The position numbers were made by a program, and so were the translations under genes. A DNA stretch of 64,000 bases from Vibrio splendidus (GTDB lineage: Bacteria > Pseudomonadota > Gammaproteobacteria > Enterobacterales > Vibrionaceae): NCBI RefSeq assembly GCF_001557875.1, contig NZ_LNRF01000005.1, positions 124,001-188,000 of the forward strand. The letters run 5' to 3'. Numbering within the stretch: the stretch's first letter is position 1; the number at the start of each line of letters is the position of its first letter. Positions 52,379 to 62,834 of the stretch are shown one piece after another. The notes under the pieces are model-generated. The model did no database searches, had not been told where the DNA came from, and saw only the letters and a list, made by a program, of their open reading frames with translations.

Positions 52379-53242
52379 ATGAAGCGAGTAATGTTGTTCC
52401 TTGCAACCAACCTAGCGGTTGTATTGGTACTAAGTGTTGTTCTTAATATTGTATACGCAGTCACAGGTATGCAACCCGGTAGCCTATCAGGCTTATTGGT
52501 GATGGCTGCGGTATTTGGTTTTGGCGGCTCATTCATTTCATTAATGATGTCGAAGAAAATGGCGCTACGCTCTGTAGGCGGTATGGTCATTGAAAGCCCA
52601 CGTAACGAAACAGAACATTGGTTGATGGAGACGGTAAGCCGTCAATCTCAACAAGTTGGTATTGGTATGCCAACAGTGGCGATCTACGACTCGCCAGATA
52701 TCAACGCATTTGCTACAGGTGCTAAGCGTGACGATTCATTGGTCGCAGTATCAACGGGCCTGCTACACAACATGACGCGTGACGAAGCTGAAGCGGTATT
52801 AGCTCACGAAGTTAGCCATATTGCGAACGGTGATATGGTGACAATGACTCTAATGCAGGGTGTTGTGAACACGTTCGTTATCTTCCTATCTCGTTTCATT
52901 GCGAATATTGTTGCGTCGAATGACAATGAAGAAGAGGGTGGCAGCAACATGATGGTGTACTTCGGTGTGTCTATGGTGTTGGAACTGGTATTTGGTTTCC
53001 TAGCGAGCTTTATTACGATGTGGTACAGCCGTCATCGTGAGTTTCATGCTGATGCAGGTGCTGCGCACTTGGTAGGTAAAGAGAAGATGATTGCAGCGCT
53101 AGAGCGTCTAAAGGTGAGCCACGAGCCACAACTAGAAGGTTCTATGATGGCTTTTGGTATCAATGGTAAGAAGTCTCTAACTGAGCTTCTAATGAGCCAC
53201 CCGCCGTTAGATAAGCGTATTGCTTCTCTACGTAACATGTAG
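52379..53242 (+). CDS. htpX: Membrane zinc protease HtpX
   Basis: HtpX cleaves damaged inner-membrane proteins, working with FtsH. It has 287 aa. TMs are near 5-27 and 36-57, then 158-178 and 192-217. The zinc motif HEVSH is at residues 143-147 with the third ligand Glu in the REFHADAGA block near residue 223. Upstream 52123-52378 is AT-rich and shows no named promoter. Confidence 0.96.
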   Translation: MKRVMLFLATNLAVVLVLSVVLNIVYAVTGMQPGSLSGLLVMAAVFGFGGSFISLMMSKKMALRSVGGMVIESPRNETEHWLMETVSRQSQQVGIGMPTVAIYDSPDINAFATGAKRDDSLVAVSTGLLHNMTRDEAEAVLAHEVSHIANGDMVTMTLMQGVVNTFVIFLSRFIANIVASNDNEEEGGSNMMVYFGVSMVLELVFGFLASFITMWYSRHREFHADAGAAHLVGKEKMIAALERLKVSHEPQLEGSMMAFGINGKKSLTELLMSHPPLDKRIASLRNM

Positions 53243-53284
53243 TCTCTAATACAAGCTGCGGTCGTTAAGCGGCAATATGTATTC

Positions 53285-53311
53285 TAAAGGCTTCCTTCGG
53301 GAGGCCTTTTT
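53285..53311 (+). terminator. Terminator after htpX
   Basis: AAAGGCTTCC pairs with GGGA-g-GCCTTT (one bulge, one wobble) and T-run follows. Confidence 0.75.
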
Positions 53312-53460
53312 TGTACTTGCTGCTTAAGAAAAGGAACGGGTGTTTGTTTAATACGACTTGCAGTACTTGAATGGGAGAGGCTAGTTGGATATGTCAGGTT
53401 TGATTGACGGCTGTTGCTTTACTTAGGGCACTGTTGTTCGAGATATTTGTTCTACGCAAC

Positions 53461-53487
53461 AAAAAGGCTTCCACGTGGGAAGCCTTT
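53461..53487 (-). terminator. Terminator after purB
   Basis: On the minus strand GGCTTCC and GGAAGCC enclose a 5-nt loop and are followed by a T-run (AAAAA on the plus strand). Confidence 0.85.
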
Positions 53488-53508
53488 GTTTATTCGTTTG
53501 TTCGAATC

Positions 53509-54946
<1,438 letters not shown>

Positions 54947-54953
54947 GCACATT

Positions 54954-54969
54954 GCGCAATCGTTTGCGT
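54954..54969 (-). promoter_or_regulatory. PurR operator upstream of purB
   Basis: ACGCAAACGATTGCGC on the minus strand fits the palindromic PurR box ACGCAAACGTTTGCGT at 14 of 16 positions. It sits 7 bp upstream of the -35. Confidence 0.7.
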
Positions 54970-54986
54970 GAGAGTTGTGTTGATAC

Positions 54987-55016
54987 AAAAAACAAGCTCG
55001 CGACGAGGCGCGAGCT
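54987..55016 (-). terminator. Terminator after hflD
   Basis: On the minus strand AGCTCGCG and CGCGAGCT enclose 6 nt, followed by TGTTTTTT. It separates mnmA-hflD from purB. Confidence 0.85.
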
Positions 55017-55022
55017 AATAAA

Positions 55023-55640
55023 TTACATTCGAGCTAGTAGGATTTGAGCCTGCTCGATCATCTTCTTGCGACCGAAGATAAGGTGGCGGCGTTTACCACC
55101 AACCTGGCGCCAAAGAACAGCACTTCGAATTCCTGACAGAAGGAGTGCACGAACTTTGTGCTGGCTCGATGTCTGTTGAAGTACCGCCGGTGTGCCAGAT
55201 ACCTGAATACGTGGGCCAATAGGGCTTACAACATCAAGGTAGATGCTCGCTAGGTTGCTGATCATTTGCTCGTCAAACAGATCAAAGTGTTCAGTTTGGC
55301 GTTCTGCAGTTTGAATGCGATCGCCAAGCTGAGACATTGAGTCGTTACGAGAAGATAGCTTACGCTCAAGAGCCATCAAGCTGATGATATAGCGAGTAAT
55401 ATCGCTACCAGCTGGAGTACTATCGATACCTTTTACTAAGCACTCAAGACCTAGCTTTAGGTTCGCTTCACGTCCAAATACGCCCACAGTGTTCGCCGGG
55501 TTGGTATTTAAAATAGCACTGAGTGAAGCTTCGAAGGCGTCTTTATCACAATGGCCGTCTTTCGCTACTTGTTGAACCAAAGCCACAGCTTGGCAAATTC
55601 CGGCGAAAGCAATCGTACGGTCATAAAGTGTATTAGCCAC
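55023..55640 (-). CDS. hflD: High-frequency lysogenization protein HflD
   Basis: HflD is a peripheral membrane protein that in E. coli binds lambda CII. The host role is unclear. It has 205 aa (E. coli 213) and is helical, starting [26 protein letters not shown]. It is 43 bp downstream of mnmA on the same strand, as in E. coli (mnmA-hflD-purB). Confidence 0.94.
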   Translation of the reverse strand: MANTLYDRTIAFAGICQAVALVQQVAKDGHCDKDAFEASLSAILNTNPANTVGVFGREANLKLGLECLVKGIDSTPAGSDITRYIISLMALERKLSSRNDSMSQLGDRIQTAERQTEHFDLFDEQMISNLASIYLDVVSPIGPRIQVSGTPAVLQQTSSQHKVRALLLSGIRSAVLWRQVGGKRRHLIFGRKKMIEQAQILLARM

Positions 55641-55683
55641 GTAGTAACTCCTAGTTGTCTTCTATCGTTTGTTGTTCGTTCGG

Positions 55684-56820
55684 TTAGATGCGCTTTTCGA
55701 TGATACCGCCACCAAGACAAACGTCGTCTAGGTAGAACACTGCCGATTGACCTGGGGTCACAGCAATCTGTGGTTCATCAAAAATAACCTTAATGTTCTC
55801 ATCATCAATTGGGATGATTGTACAAGGAATATCGGTTTGACGGTAACGTGTTTTTACCGTGCATGTCATAACTTCAGTAATTGGTGTGCGATTTACCCAG
55901 TGAAGCTGAGAAGCGATCAAACCTTCTGATTTTAGAAGAGGGTGATCTTTACCTTGCACTGCGATCAGAACATTACGCTTCAGATCTTTTTCACCAACAA
56001 ACCATGGCTCTTCGTTACCGCCGCCACCTTTAGTGCCACCAATATGAAGGCCTTTACGCTGACCTAGCGTGTGGTACATCAAACCTTGGTGTTGACCAAT
56101 AACTTGGCCTTCAGGTGTTTCGATGTTACCCGGTTGTGCTGGTAGGTATTTGCCAAGGAACTCAGTGAACTTACGCTCGCCGATAAAGCAGATGCCTGTT
56201 GAATCTTTCTTCTTCGCTGTGATCAAGTCTTGCTCTTCAGCAATACGTCGCACTTCTGGCTTCTCTAATTCACCGACAGGGAATAGGCTGCGTGACACTT
56301 GATCTGAGCTTAGCGTGTATAGGAAATAGCTTTGGTCTTTGTTGCTGTCTAGACCGCGTAGCATTTCTGGTTTTACGCCAGCATCAAGCTCTTCTTGAGT
56401 TGGGAAAGTACGACGAACGTAGTGACCCATCGCAATGTAGTCTGCGTCTAGCACTTCATCCGCGAACTCTAAGAATGCTTTGAATTTGATTTCTTTGTTA
56501 CAAAGGATATCTGGGTTAGGCGTACGGCCTGCTTTGTACTCTTCAAGGAAGTATTCGAATACGTTGTCCCAGTATTCTGCAGCAAAGTTGATAGTGTGAA
56601 GGTGGATACCTAGTTTGTCACATACCGCTTGAGCATCAGCAAGATCTTCAGCTGCCGTGCAGTATTCTTCGTTATCGTCTTCTTCCCAGTTTTTCATGAA
56701 AAGGCCTTCTACCTGATAGCCTTGTTGCTGAAGAAGATACGCCGATACTGACGAATCTACACCGCCGGACATACCGACAATTACTTTCTTTTCGCTGTTT
56801 CCAGAGCTGATATCTGACAT
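55684..56820 (-). CDS. mnmA: tRNA 2-thiouridylase MnmA
   Basis: MnmA thiolates U34 of Glu, Gln and Lys tRNAs using sulfur from the Tus relay. It has 378 aa. The PP-loop GMSGGVDSS is at residues 16-24, and the catalytic Cys pair is Cys107 (in [12 protein letters not shown]) and Cys211 (in STGICFIG). Confidence 0.97.
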   Translation of the reverse strand: MSDISSGNSEKKVIVGMSGGVDSSVSAYLLQQQGYQVEGLFMKNWEEDDNEEYCTAAEDLADAQAVCDKLGIHLHTINFAAEYWDNVFEYFLEEYKAGRTPNPDILCNKEIKFKAFLEFADEVLDADYIAMGHYVRRTFPTQEELDAGVKPEMLRGLDSNKDQSYFLYTLSSDQVSRSLFPVGELEKPEVRRIAEEQDLITAKKKDSTGICFIGERKFTEFLGKYLPAQPGNIETPEGQVIGQHQGLMYHTLGQRKGLHIGGTKGGGGNEEPWFVGEKDLKRNVLIAVQGKDHPLLKSEGLIASQLHWVNRTPITEVMTCTVKTRYRQTDIPCTIIPIDDENIKVIFDEPQIAVTPGQSAVFYLDDVCLGGGIIEKRI

Positions 56821-57024
56821 GTCTAAACACCGTTACTATTACTTGGTCGCAGATTCTAACAGAAAGAGAAACGCCGTGACAGATCCGAGACCGGAATCAC
56901 AGTTTCATTTGCACAAATAGTGCGCTGACTTTGTTAGAGAATCGCATGAGAGCGAGGTGAGTCGCTAGGATGTCAGAAGTATATGTGGCATAGTCGCTCG
57001 AAATCCAAGACCTGAGATAAAAAA

Positions 57025-57294
57025 ATGTCTGAACAAAATGAATTTATGCAAGAAGAAGAGTTGATTGAGATTATCGAAAACCAGCTTGAAGATGGCGAAC
57101 CAGTGAAAGTGAAAGAGACGTTGATGCGTTTAATGATGACTGGTACTCCTCGTGAAGAGGCAATTGCGGCTATGGCATGTGCGCTGGCAATTGAAGTATT
57201 TGACGTTATGAAAAACGGCGCGGAGTTTAATCAAAAACGTTACGCAGAGCATTTGGGCATGCTGCCTGATTTAAGCTTTATGGAAGGCGAATAA
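57025..57294 (+). CDS. Acidic hypothetical protein
   Basis: This 89-aa protein is all-helical and acidic, beginning MSEQNEFMQEEELIEIIENQL. It has no Cys-pair and no TM. A central stretch, TPREEAIAAMACALAIEVFDVM, looks like a compact helical core. It lies between mnmA (divergent) and gsk. I recognise no function; a small Vibrio-conserved protein is likely but not shown. Confidence 0.65.
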   Translation: MSEQNEFMQEEELIEIIENQLEDGEPVKVKETLMRLMMTGTPREEAIAAMACALAIEVFDVMKNGAEFNQKRYAEHLGMLPDLSFMEGE

Positions 57295-57305
57295 AAAAAA
57301 CCTTC

Positions 57306-57319
57306 AGCAAACGTTTGCT
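57306..57319. promoter_or_regulatory. PurR-type operator upstream of gsk
   Basis: AGCAAACGTTTGCT is a perfect 14-bp palindrome and carries the full PurR core GCAAACGTTTGC. It lies 77 bp before the gsk start and just after the stop of the 57025 gene. TATAGT at 57319-57324 overlaps its edge. Confidence 0.65.
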
Positions 57320-57396
57320 ATAGTTTGAAAGATTGCCGCGTTAAATATAGCGCGGTAGAATCCGCCACCTATTTCCCCTTGACTTAGACTAGCCCT

Positions 57397-58701
57397 ATGA
57401 AATTCCCTGGACAACGTAAATCAAAGCACTACTTTCCGGTTCACGCTCGTGATCCTTTAGTGAGCCAAGCTCAAAGCAGTAAAAGAATGTCACGCACTCA
57501 TATTATCGGTATTGATCAAACATTGGTGGATATTGAAGCAAAGGTGAGTTCTGAACTTATTGAGAAGTATGGTTTGAGCAAGGGACATTCATTGGTTATT
57601 GGTGACGCAGCCGCTGAATCTTTATATCAAGAATTAAAAGAACAGTGCCTGATTACCAATGAATACGCTGGTGGCACAATTGGTAACACATTACACAACT
57701 ATTCAGTGCTAGCGGATGACCGTTCAACACTGCTAGGTGTAATGAGCCAAGATATTAAGATTGGTAGCTACGGTTACCGCTATTTATGTAATACATCAAG
57801 CAGAATGGATCTGAACCATTTACAAGGGGTAGATGGCGCAATTGGTCGCTGCTTTGCATTAATTACAGAAGACGGTGAACGTACTTTCGCAATTAGCGAA
57901 GGACAGATGAACCAATTAAAACCAGAAAGCATTCCTGAAAAAATCTTCAAAAGTGCTTCTGCTTTAGTTTTAACGGCTTATTTAGTTCGTTGTAAGCCAG
58001 GCGACCCGATGCCAGAAGCAACAATGAAAGCGATCGAGTACGCGAAGAAATACGATGTGCCAGTCGTGCTTACACTGGGTACTAAGTTCGTTATTCAAGA
58101 TGATCCAGAATTCTGGAAAGATTTCCTTGAGCAACACGTAACGGTTGTTGCAATGAATGAAGACGAAGCTGAAGCATTAACGGGTGAAAGCGATCCGCTT
58201 GCTGCATCAGATAAAGCGTTAGAGTGGGTAGACCTTGTTCTATGTACTGCGGGACCTGTTGGCCTATTTATGGCTGGTTATACGGAAGATGCAGCTAAGC
58301 GTGAAACGTCACTGCCTTTACTTCCAGGTTCAATTGCTGAATTCAACCGTTTTGAATTTAGCCGTCCTGCGCATAAAGATTTATGTGAAAACCCAACTAA
58401 AGTGTATTCGCACATTGCGCCATACATGGGTGGTCCAGAAAAGATCAAAAACACCAATGGTGCAGGTGATGCTGCGTTATCAGCTTTATTACATGATATG
58501 GCTGCTAATAAGTACCACAAAGAAAACGTACCAAACTCAAGTAAGCACCAACATTCGTTCTTGACGTATTCTTCTTTCTCACAAGTTTGTAAATATTCAA
58601 ACCGTGCGAGCTATGAAGTGTTAGTTCAACACTCTCCACGTTTATCTCGCGGCCTTCCTGAAAGAGAAGATAGCCTAGAAGAAGCGTACTGGGAAAGATA
58701 A
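57397..58701 (+). CDS. gsk: Inosine/guanosine kinase
   Basis: Gsk phosphorylates inosine and guanosine with ATP for purine salvage. It has 434 aa (as E. coli Gsk). The PfkB-type motif NTNGAGDAAL is at residues 352-361 with catalytic Asp358, and the start MKFPGQRKSKHYFPV matches E. coli. There is no clear ribosome site. An upstream PurR-like box suggests purine control. Confidence 0.96.
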   Translation: MKFPGQRKSKHYFPVHARDPLVSQAQSSKRMSRTHIIGIDQTLVDIEAKVSSELIEKYGLSKGHSLVIGDAAAESLYQELKEQCLITNEYAGGTIGNTLHNYSVLADDRSTLLGVMSQDIKIGSYGYRYLCNTSSRMDLNHLQGVDGAIGRCFALITEDGERTFAISEGQMNQLKPESIPEKIFKSASALVLTAYLVRCKPGDPMPEATMKAIEYAKKYDVPVVLTLGTKFVIQDDPEFWKDFLEQHVTVVAMNEDEAEALTGESDPLAASDKALEWVDLVLCTAGPVGLFMAGYTEDAAKRETSLPLLPGSIAEFNRFEFSRPAHKDLCENPTKVYSHIAPYMGGPEKIKNTNGAGDAALSALLHDMAANKYHKENVPNSSKHQHSFLTYSSFSQVCKYSNRASYEVLVQHSPRLSRGLPEREDSLEEAYWER

Positions 58702-58721
58702 GTTACTTTCTTTAATCAGTA

Positions 58722-58760
58722 GTACTATCAGTATCAGTTAGTTTCTAATACTGATAGTAC
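58722..58760. repeat. 13-bp perfect inverted repeat after gsk
   Basis: GTACTATCAGTAT (58722-58734) and ATACTGATAGTAC (58748-58760) are separated by 13 nt. It stands just before the gsk terminator. Confidence 0.75.
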
Positions 58761-58766
58761 AAATAT

Positions 58767-58795
58767 AAAAAAGGCTCCGAAAGGAGCCTTTTTTG
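58767..58795 (+). terminator. Terminator after gsk
   Basis: AAGGCTCC and GGAGCCTT enclose GAAA with flanking A-run and T-run. Confidence 0.92.
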
Positions 58796-58895
58796 TTTCT
58801 GAATATATTGAAGTCGTAAATAATACTTTGGTTGACTTAAATATTAATTCTATTGCTTAGTGTGTAATTGATTACTCACTAAGTAAACTAAATGT

Positions 58896-59306
58896 TTAGA
58901 TAGCAAACTCTTCTAGAGATTTACCAGCATCTAGCTGTTCTTGGATAGCTGAAGGCGTACGGCCTTGACCTGTCCAAGTTTTCTCGTCGCCGTTCGCATC
59001 TACATATTTGTATTTTGCTGGGCGAGGAGCACGTTTAGCTTTTGTTGTTTTAGATTTTGCTTCACCAGAAAGTGCAGCAATAAGATCGGCAACATCAATT
59101 CCGTCTTTTGCAATTTGTTCAGCAATAGCAGAAAGTTTAGCTTCTTGTTCTGCTTTAGCCGCACGTTCTTCAGCTTCTGACTCTTGACGCTCTTGTACAA
59201 CAATAGTTAGCTTGTCTAGCGCTTCTTCAAGTTGCTCAAGAGTTAATTCACGTGAGAACGCACGAAGGCTACGGATATTTAATAGAGTTTTTGTTAATTC
59301 AGACAT
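58896..59306 (-). CDS. hns: H-NS nucleoid protein (VicH type)
   Basis: H-NS binds AT-rich DNA, silencing acquired genes and curving the nucleoid. The start MSELTKTLLNIRSLRAFSREL at 59306 equals V. cholerae VicH; ORF extensions to 59321 are ignored. It has 136 aa: an N-terminal dimerization coiled coil (residues 1-65), a linker rich in Lys/Ala, and the C-terminal DNA-binding motif TWTGQGRTPSAI near 110-122. The upstream DNA is AT-rich and may be bound by H-NS itself. Confidence 0.96.
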   Translation of the reverse strand: MSELTKTLLNIRSLRAFSRELTLEQLEEALDKLTIVVQERQESEAEERAAKAEQEAKLSAIAEQIAKDGIDVADLIAALSGEAKSKTTKAKRAPRPAKYKYVDANGDEKTWTGQGRTPSAIQEQLDAGKSLEEFAI

Positions 59307-59671
59307 GATATTTTCCATCAAGGTAAACTAAATAATCCTCCTAATAATAAACAGAGCCCAAGAATAAAACAAATAGTATTTCTTCTATTACATATTAAAA
59401 TATAAAAGTGAGATGAATAGTTGAAAACTCAACGTTGTATTCCTATCGAATTTATAATAATTATTAAGATTATCTTAAAAAATGATATGTGACTGGTGGA
59501 GTAGTTCACCAGAGTTGACTATTCTGTTATTGATTACTTCATTAACAAAAAGCTATTTTTCTCGGAATGATATGTTGCATTGTTGCTCTTGATGAGTACA
59601 ATTGCGGCTACCTGATGCGAGTCTTTGGTTAATTTGTTGTTAAACTCTGGTTTACACGGTTAATAATGTTA
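59307..59671. other. AT-rich intergenic region upstream of hns
   Basis: The 365 bp hold AT-rich runs (59390-59480) and a short hairpin CTGGTG/CACCAG at 59493-59512. I see no ORF. TTGTTA (59637-59642) and AATAAT (59662-59667), with 19 bp between, could start the riboswitch transcript. Confidence 0.5.
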
Positions 59672-59846
59672 TCGCACGTAGAGGTGCAATTATAAAAAGT
59701 AACTTCCGTTGGGGTGATGCCAATGAACGGGAATGAAAGGTGTAATTGCCGAAGTAAATTGTATATCTAAGCAATTTGCTGGGGTTGTGCTCAATAGGTA
59801 CAACACTGCCATAGTCTTAATTTTAAACTATGGAGCGCTACTGTAG
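59672..59846 (+). promoter_or_regulatory. Lysine riboswitch (L box)
   Basis: The aptamer core is recognised by several conserved blocks in order: GTAGAGGTGCAA, AGTAACTTCC, GAATGAAAGGTGTAATTGCC, GAAGT, TTGCTGGGGTTGT, ACACTGCCATAGTC, and ACTATGGAGCGCTACTG. P1 joins GTAG (59678-59681) with CTAC (59838-59841). A hairpin follows at 59852-59870 (GG-t-GAAGTG with CACTTC-CC) and TTTC; this may be the expression platform. The riboswitch controls the NhaC-family gene 115 bp downstream. In Vibrio such genes are predicted lysine transporters (LysW). Confidence 0.9.
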
Positions 59847-59960
59847 GGTTGGGTGAAGTGTTCACTTCCCTTTCGCTTAGTTCAACATGAACTTGGTCAG
59901 CCGTATCAAGTTTGTCTGCAGTAGATCTCTAGCCAAATAAAAAACTGGTTTTTGAAGATC

Positions 59961-61553
59961 ATGAATTTAATAGATTTTGCAACATCGCCTTTATCACTGC
60001 TTCCTCCTTTGGTTGCATTGACTCTTGCTATTGTTACCCGACGTGTATTGGTTTCTTTGGGTGTCGGTATTGTTATGGGTGCGATTCTACTTGCTGATTA
60101 CTCAGTAGGTAACGCAGCTAGCTACGTGTTTACTAAAGCATCTGGTGTTTTCATCGAAGATGGCGGCATTAACACTTGGAATATGAGCATCATTGCATTC
60201 CTAATTATTCTTGGAATGACAACTGCACTATTAACACTGTCTGGCGGTACTCGCGCATTTGCTGAGTGGGCACAGTCTCGCGTTAAGAGCAAACGTGGTT
60301 CAAAACTACTTGCTGCTTTCTTAGGTGTATTCATCTTCGTTGATGATTACTTTAACAGCCTAGCGGTTGGTGCTATCTCTCGTCCTGTAACAGACCGTTT
60401 CTACGTATCTCGCGCTAAGCTGGCTTATATCCTAGATTCAACGGCTGCTCCTATGTGTGTGATTATGCCTGCTTCTAGCTGGGGTGCTTACATCATCACT
60501 ATCATTGGTGGCATCTTAGTGACACACGGTGTTACAGAGTATTCTGCACTGGGTGCTTACGTTCGTCTTATCCCAATGAACTTCTACGCTGTATTCGCAC
60601 TACTAATGGTGTTTGCAGTGGCATGGTTCGGTCTAGATGTTGGTAAGATGCGTGAGCATGAAATCGAAGCATCTCAAGGCCGTGGCTTTGAAGGCGACAA
60701 CGATCAAAAGCAAGCTCACGATCTAAACGAAGAGCTAGACATCGAAGAGAGCGAAAACGGTTCAGTTTCTGATCTAGTTATGCCAATCGTATCGTTAATC
60801 GTAGCGACGGTTGCCGCGATGCTTTACACCGGTGGCCAAGCGCTTGCTGCTGATGGTCAGGCATTTAATCTTCTAGGTGCGTTTGAAAACACAGATGTAG
60901 GCAAGTCTCTTGTTTACGGTGGCATCATCGGTCTACTTGTGGCGCTAGCGACTGTATTTAAGCAGAAGTTGTCTATGGCAGACATCGCAAGAACTATGTG
61001 GATCGGTGCAAGCTCTATGTTTGGCGCTATCCTGATTCTTGTGTTCGCTTGGACGATCGGTTCTGTCATCGGCGACATGAAAACAGGTTCTTACCTATCG
61101 TCTTTAGTAACGGGCAGCATTGATTACCACTGGCTACCAGTTATCTTGTTCCTTCTAGCTGGCGTTATGGCGTTCTCGACAGGTACATCTTGGGGTACGT
61201 TCGGTATTATGCTACCTATCGCGGGTGACATGGCTGCTGCATCTGACATCGCGCTAATCCTGCCGATGCTAAGTGCGGTTCTAGCGGGTGCTGTATTTGG
61301 TGACCACTGTTCTCCAATCTCAGACACAACAATTCTATCTTCTACAGGTGCTCGTTGTAACCACATTGACCACGTATCGACTCAGCTTCCTTACGCGCTG
61401 TCTGTGGCGTTCGTATCGTGCATTGGTTTCATTACCCTAGGTATGACATCTTCAATTAGCATCGCATTTGGCGCAGCGTCTCTAACGTTTGTCGCTGTAT
61501 GTTTTGCATTGGCTTACTTCTCTCGCTGTAAAATGGCGACGTGCAAAAGCTAA
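59961..61553 (+). CDS. lysW: NhaC-superfamily transporter under lysine riboswitch, likely LysW
   Basis: This is a 530-residue inner-membrane transporter of the NhaC/Na_H_antiporter family (PF03553), with about 12 TMs and motifs typical of NhaC such as FVDDYFNSLAVG and GDHCSPISDTTILSS. Annotation pipelines name it a Na+/H+ antiporter. Because a lysine riboswitch precedes it, and LysW of this superfamily is a predicted lysine importer in gamma-proteobacteria, I favour lysine uptake; transport has not been shown here. The ATG at 59961 is preferred over a TTG at 59952. A strong terminator follows. Confidence 0.8.
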   Translation: MNLIDFATSPLSLLPPLVALTLAIVTRRVLVSLGVGIVMGAILLADYSVGNAASYVFTKASGVFIEDGGINTWNMSIIAFLIILGMTTALLTLSGGTRAFAEWAQSRVKSKRGSKLLAAFLGVFIFVDDYFNSLAVGAISRPVTDRFYVSRAKLAYILDSTAAPMCVIMPASSWGAYIITIIGGILVTHGVTEYSALGAYVRLIPMNFYAVFALLMVFAVAWFGLDVGKMREHEIEASQGRGFEGDNDQKQAHDLNEELDIEESENGSVSDLVMPIVSLIVATVAAMLYTGGQALAADGQAFNLLGAFENTDVGKSLVYGGIIGLLVALATVFKQKLSMADIARTMWIGASSMFGAILILVFAWTIGSVIGDMKTGSYLSSLVTGSIDYHWLPVILFLLAGVMAFSTGTSWGTFGIMLPIAGDMAAASDIALILPMLSAVLAGAVFGDHCSPISDTTILSSTGARCNHIDHVSTQLPYALSVAFVSCIGFITLGMTSSISIAFGAASLTFVAVCFALAYFSRCKMATCKS

Positions 61554-61580
61554 AACTGAAAGCTAATCAGTAAACTATCA

Positions 61581-61605
61581 GGGAGGCGTTAGCCTCCCTT
61601 TTTTG
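61581..61605 (+). terminator. Terminator after lysW
   Basis: GGGAGGC and GCCTCCC enclose GTTA, followed by six T. Confidence 0.92.
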
Positions 61606-61720
61606 TGCTTGTTAATTTAATTTTAAGTTTCGTGAAAAAAGTTCGAATAAATGGTTGAAAAAGGATCTCAGCTTAGTTAGTGTGGAGACAAGAAAGCAAA
61701 CAACTGAAGAGCTTATAAGT

Positions 61721-61768
61721 ATGCGTAAATTAGTAATGAACATTCATCACCATCATCACCCTATCTAG
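61721..61768 (+). CDS. hisL: his operon leader peptide HisL
   Basis: The 15-codon ORF reads MRKLVMNIHHHHHPI and has five His codons in a row, so a ribosome would stall when charged His-tRNA is scarce. It is too short for automated calling. It lies 165 bp before hisG and is followed by the attenuator. Confidence 0.92.
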   Translation: MRKLVMNIHHHHHPI

Positions 61769-61792
61769 TCTTTCGGGGAGATTTACGTATAC

Positions 61793-61876
61793 CCGGGAGC
61801 AAGAATTCTCCCGGAGGTTAAGTCAAAGAATTTAGATTTAAACCCTCGGGATGACAAAGTCTTCCGAGGGTTTTTT
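61793..61876 (+). terminator. his attenuator
   Basis: The leader holds a hairpin CCGGGAG/CTCCCGG (61793-61814) and a terminator AACCCTCGG with CCGAGGGTT followed by six T (61841-61876, with an inner GAC/GTC stem). This is the standard alternative-structure attenuator: stalling at the His codons would prevent the terminator. Confidence 0.88.
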
Positions 61877-61932
61877 AGTTTTAGCGCTTTTAAATAATCA
61901 ATAAATTCAAATATTTGCACAGGGATACAGCA

Positions 61933-62829
61933 ATGCAGACACAACGCCTAAGAATCGCAATTCAAAAGAAAGGTCGCTTAAGCAAAGAGTGCCAAGATCT
62001 ACTTAAAAAATGTGGTGTTAAATTTAACATCATGGGTGAGCGCCTAGTTGTTCATTCACTAAATATGCCAATCGACTTGTTACTAGTTCGTGATGATGAC
62101 ATCCCAGGTCTTATCATGGATGGTGTGGTTGACCTTGGTTTCATCGGTGAAAATGAACTAGAAGAAGTTCGCCTAGACCGTGTTGCTCTAAAAGAGCCAT
62201 CAGAGTTTCGCACACTTCGTCGTTTAGACTTTGGTGGTTGCCGCCTTTCTATCGCAATCAACAAAGATGAAGTATACAACGGCCCACAAGATCTTGCGGG
62301 CAAACGTATTGCGACAACTTACCCACAACTACTCAAAGCCTACATGGATGAGCAGGGTGTTGAATTCAGCACTTGTATGCTAACAGGTTCGGTTGAAGTT
62401 GCTCCTCGCGCAGGTCTAGCAGACGCTATCGCAGATTTAGTTTCTACAGGTGCAACGCTAGAAGCGAACGGCCTAAAAGAAGCAGAAGCTATCTTCCAAT
62501 CTAAAGCAACACTGATTCAACGTGTTGGTGAGTTTGACGCAGATAAAACCGCATTGATTGAAAAACTACTGACTCGTATGCAGGGTGTTCAACAAGCGAA
62601 AGAGTCGAAGTACATCATGCTTCACGCGCCAACCTCTCAGCTAGAGCAAATCAAAGCACTACTGCCTGGTGCTGAAGATCCAACGGTTCTTCCACTATCT
62701 ACAGACAAAGACAAAGTTGCCGTTCACCTAGTAAGTACAGAGAACTTGTTCTGGGAAACAATGGAGCAACTGAAAGAGTTGGGTGCAAGCTCGATTCTAG
62801 TATTACCAATCGAAAAAATGATGGGGTAG
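61933..62829 (+). CDS. hisG: ATP phosphoribosyltransferase HisG (long form)
   Basis: HisG starts histidine synthesis by joining ATP and PRPP, and is inhibited by histidine. It has 298 aa (E. coli 299), the long form with an extra C-terminal regulatory domain (about 225-298). The ATG at 61933 has AGGG 8 nt upstream; an upstream in-frame ATG at 61915 is weaker. Confidence 0.96.
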   Translation: MQTQRLRIAIQKKGRLSKECQDLLKKCGVKFNIMGERLVVHSLNMPIDLLLVRDDDIPGLIMDGVVDLGFIGENELEEVRLDRVALKEPSEFRTLRRLDFGGCRLSIAINKDEVYNGPQDLAGKRIATTYPQLLKAYMDEQGVEFSTCMLTGSVEVAPRAGLADAIADLVSTGATLEANGLKEAEAIFQSKATLIQRVGEFDADKTALIEKLLTRMQGVQQAKESKYIMLHAPTSQLEQIKALLPGAEDPTVLPLSTDKDKVAVHLVSTENLFWETMEQLKELGASSILVLPIEKMMG

Positions 62830-62834
62830 TGACG

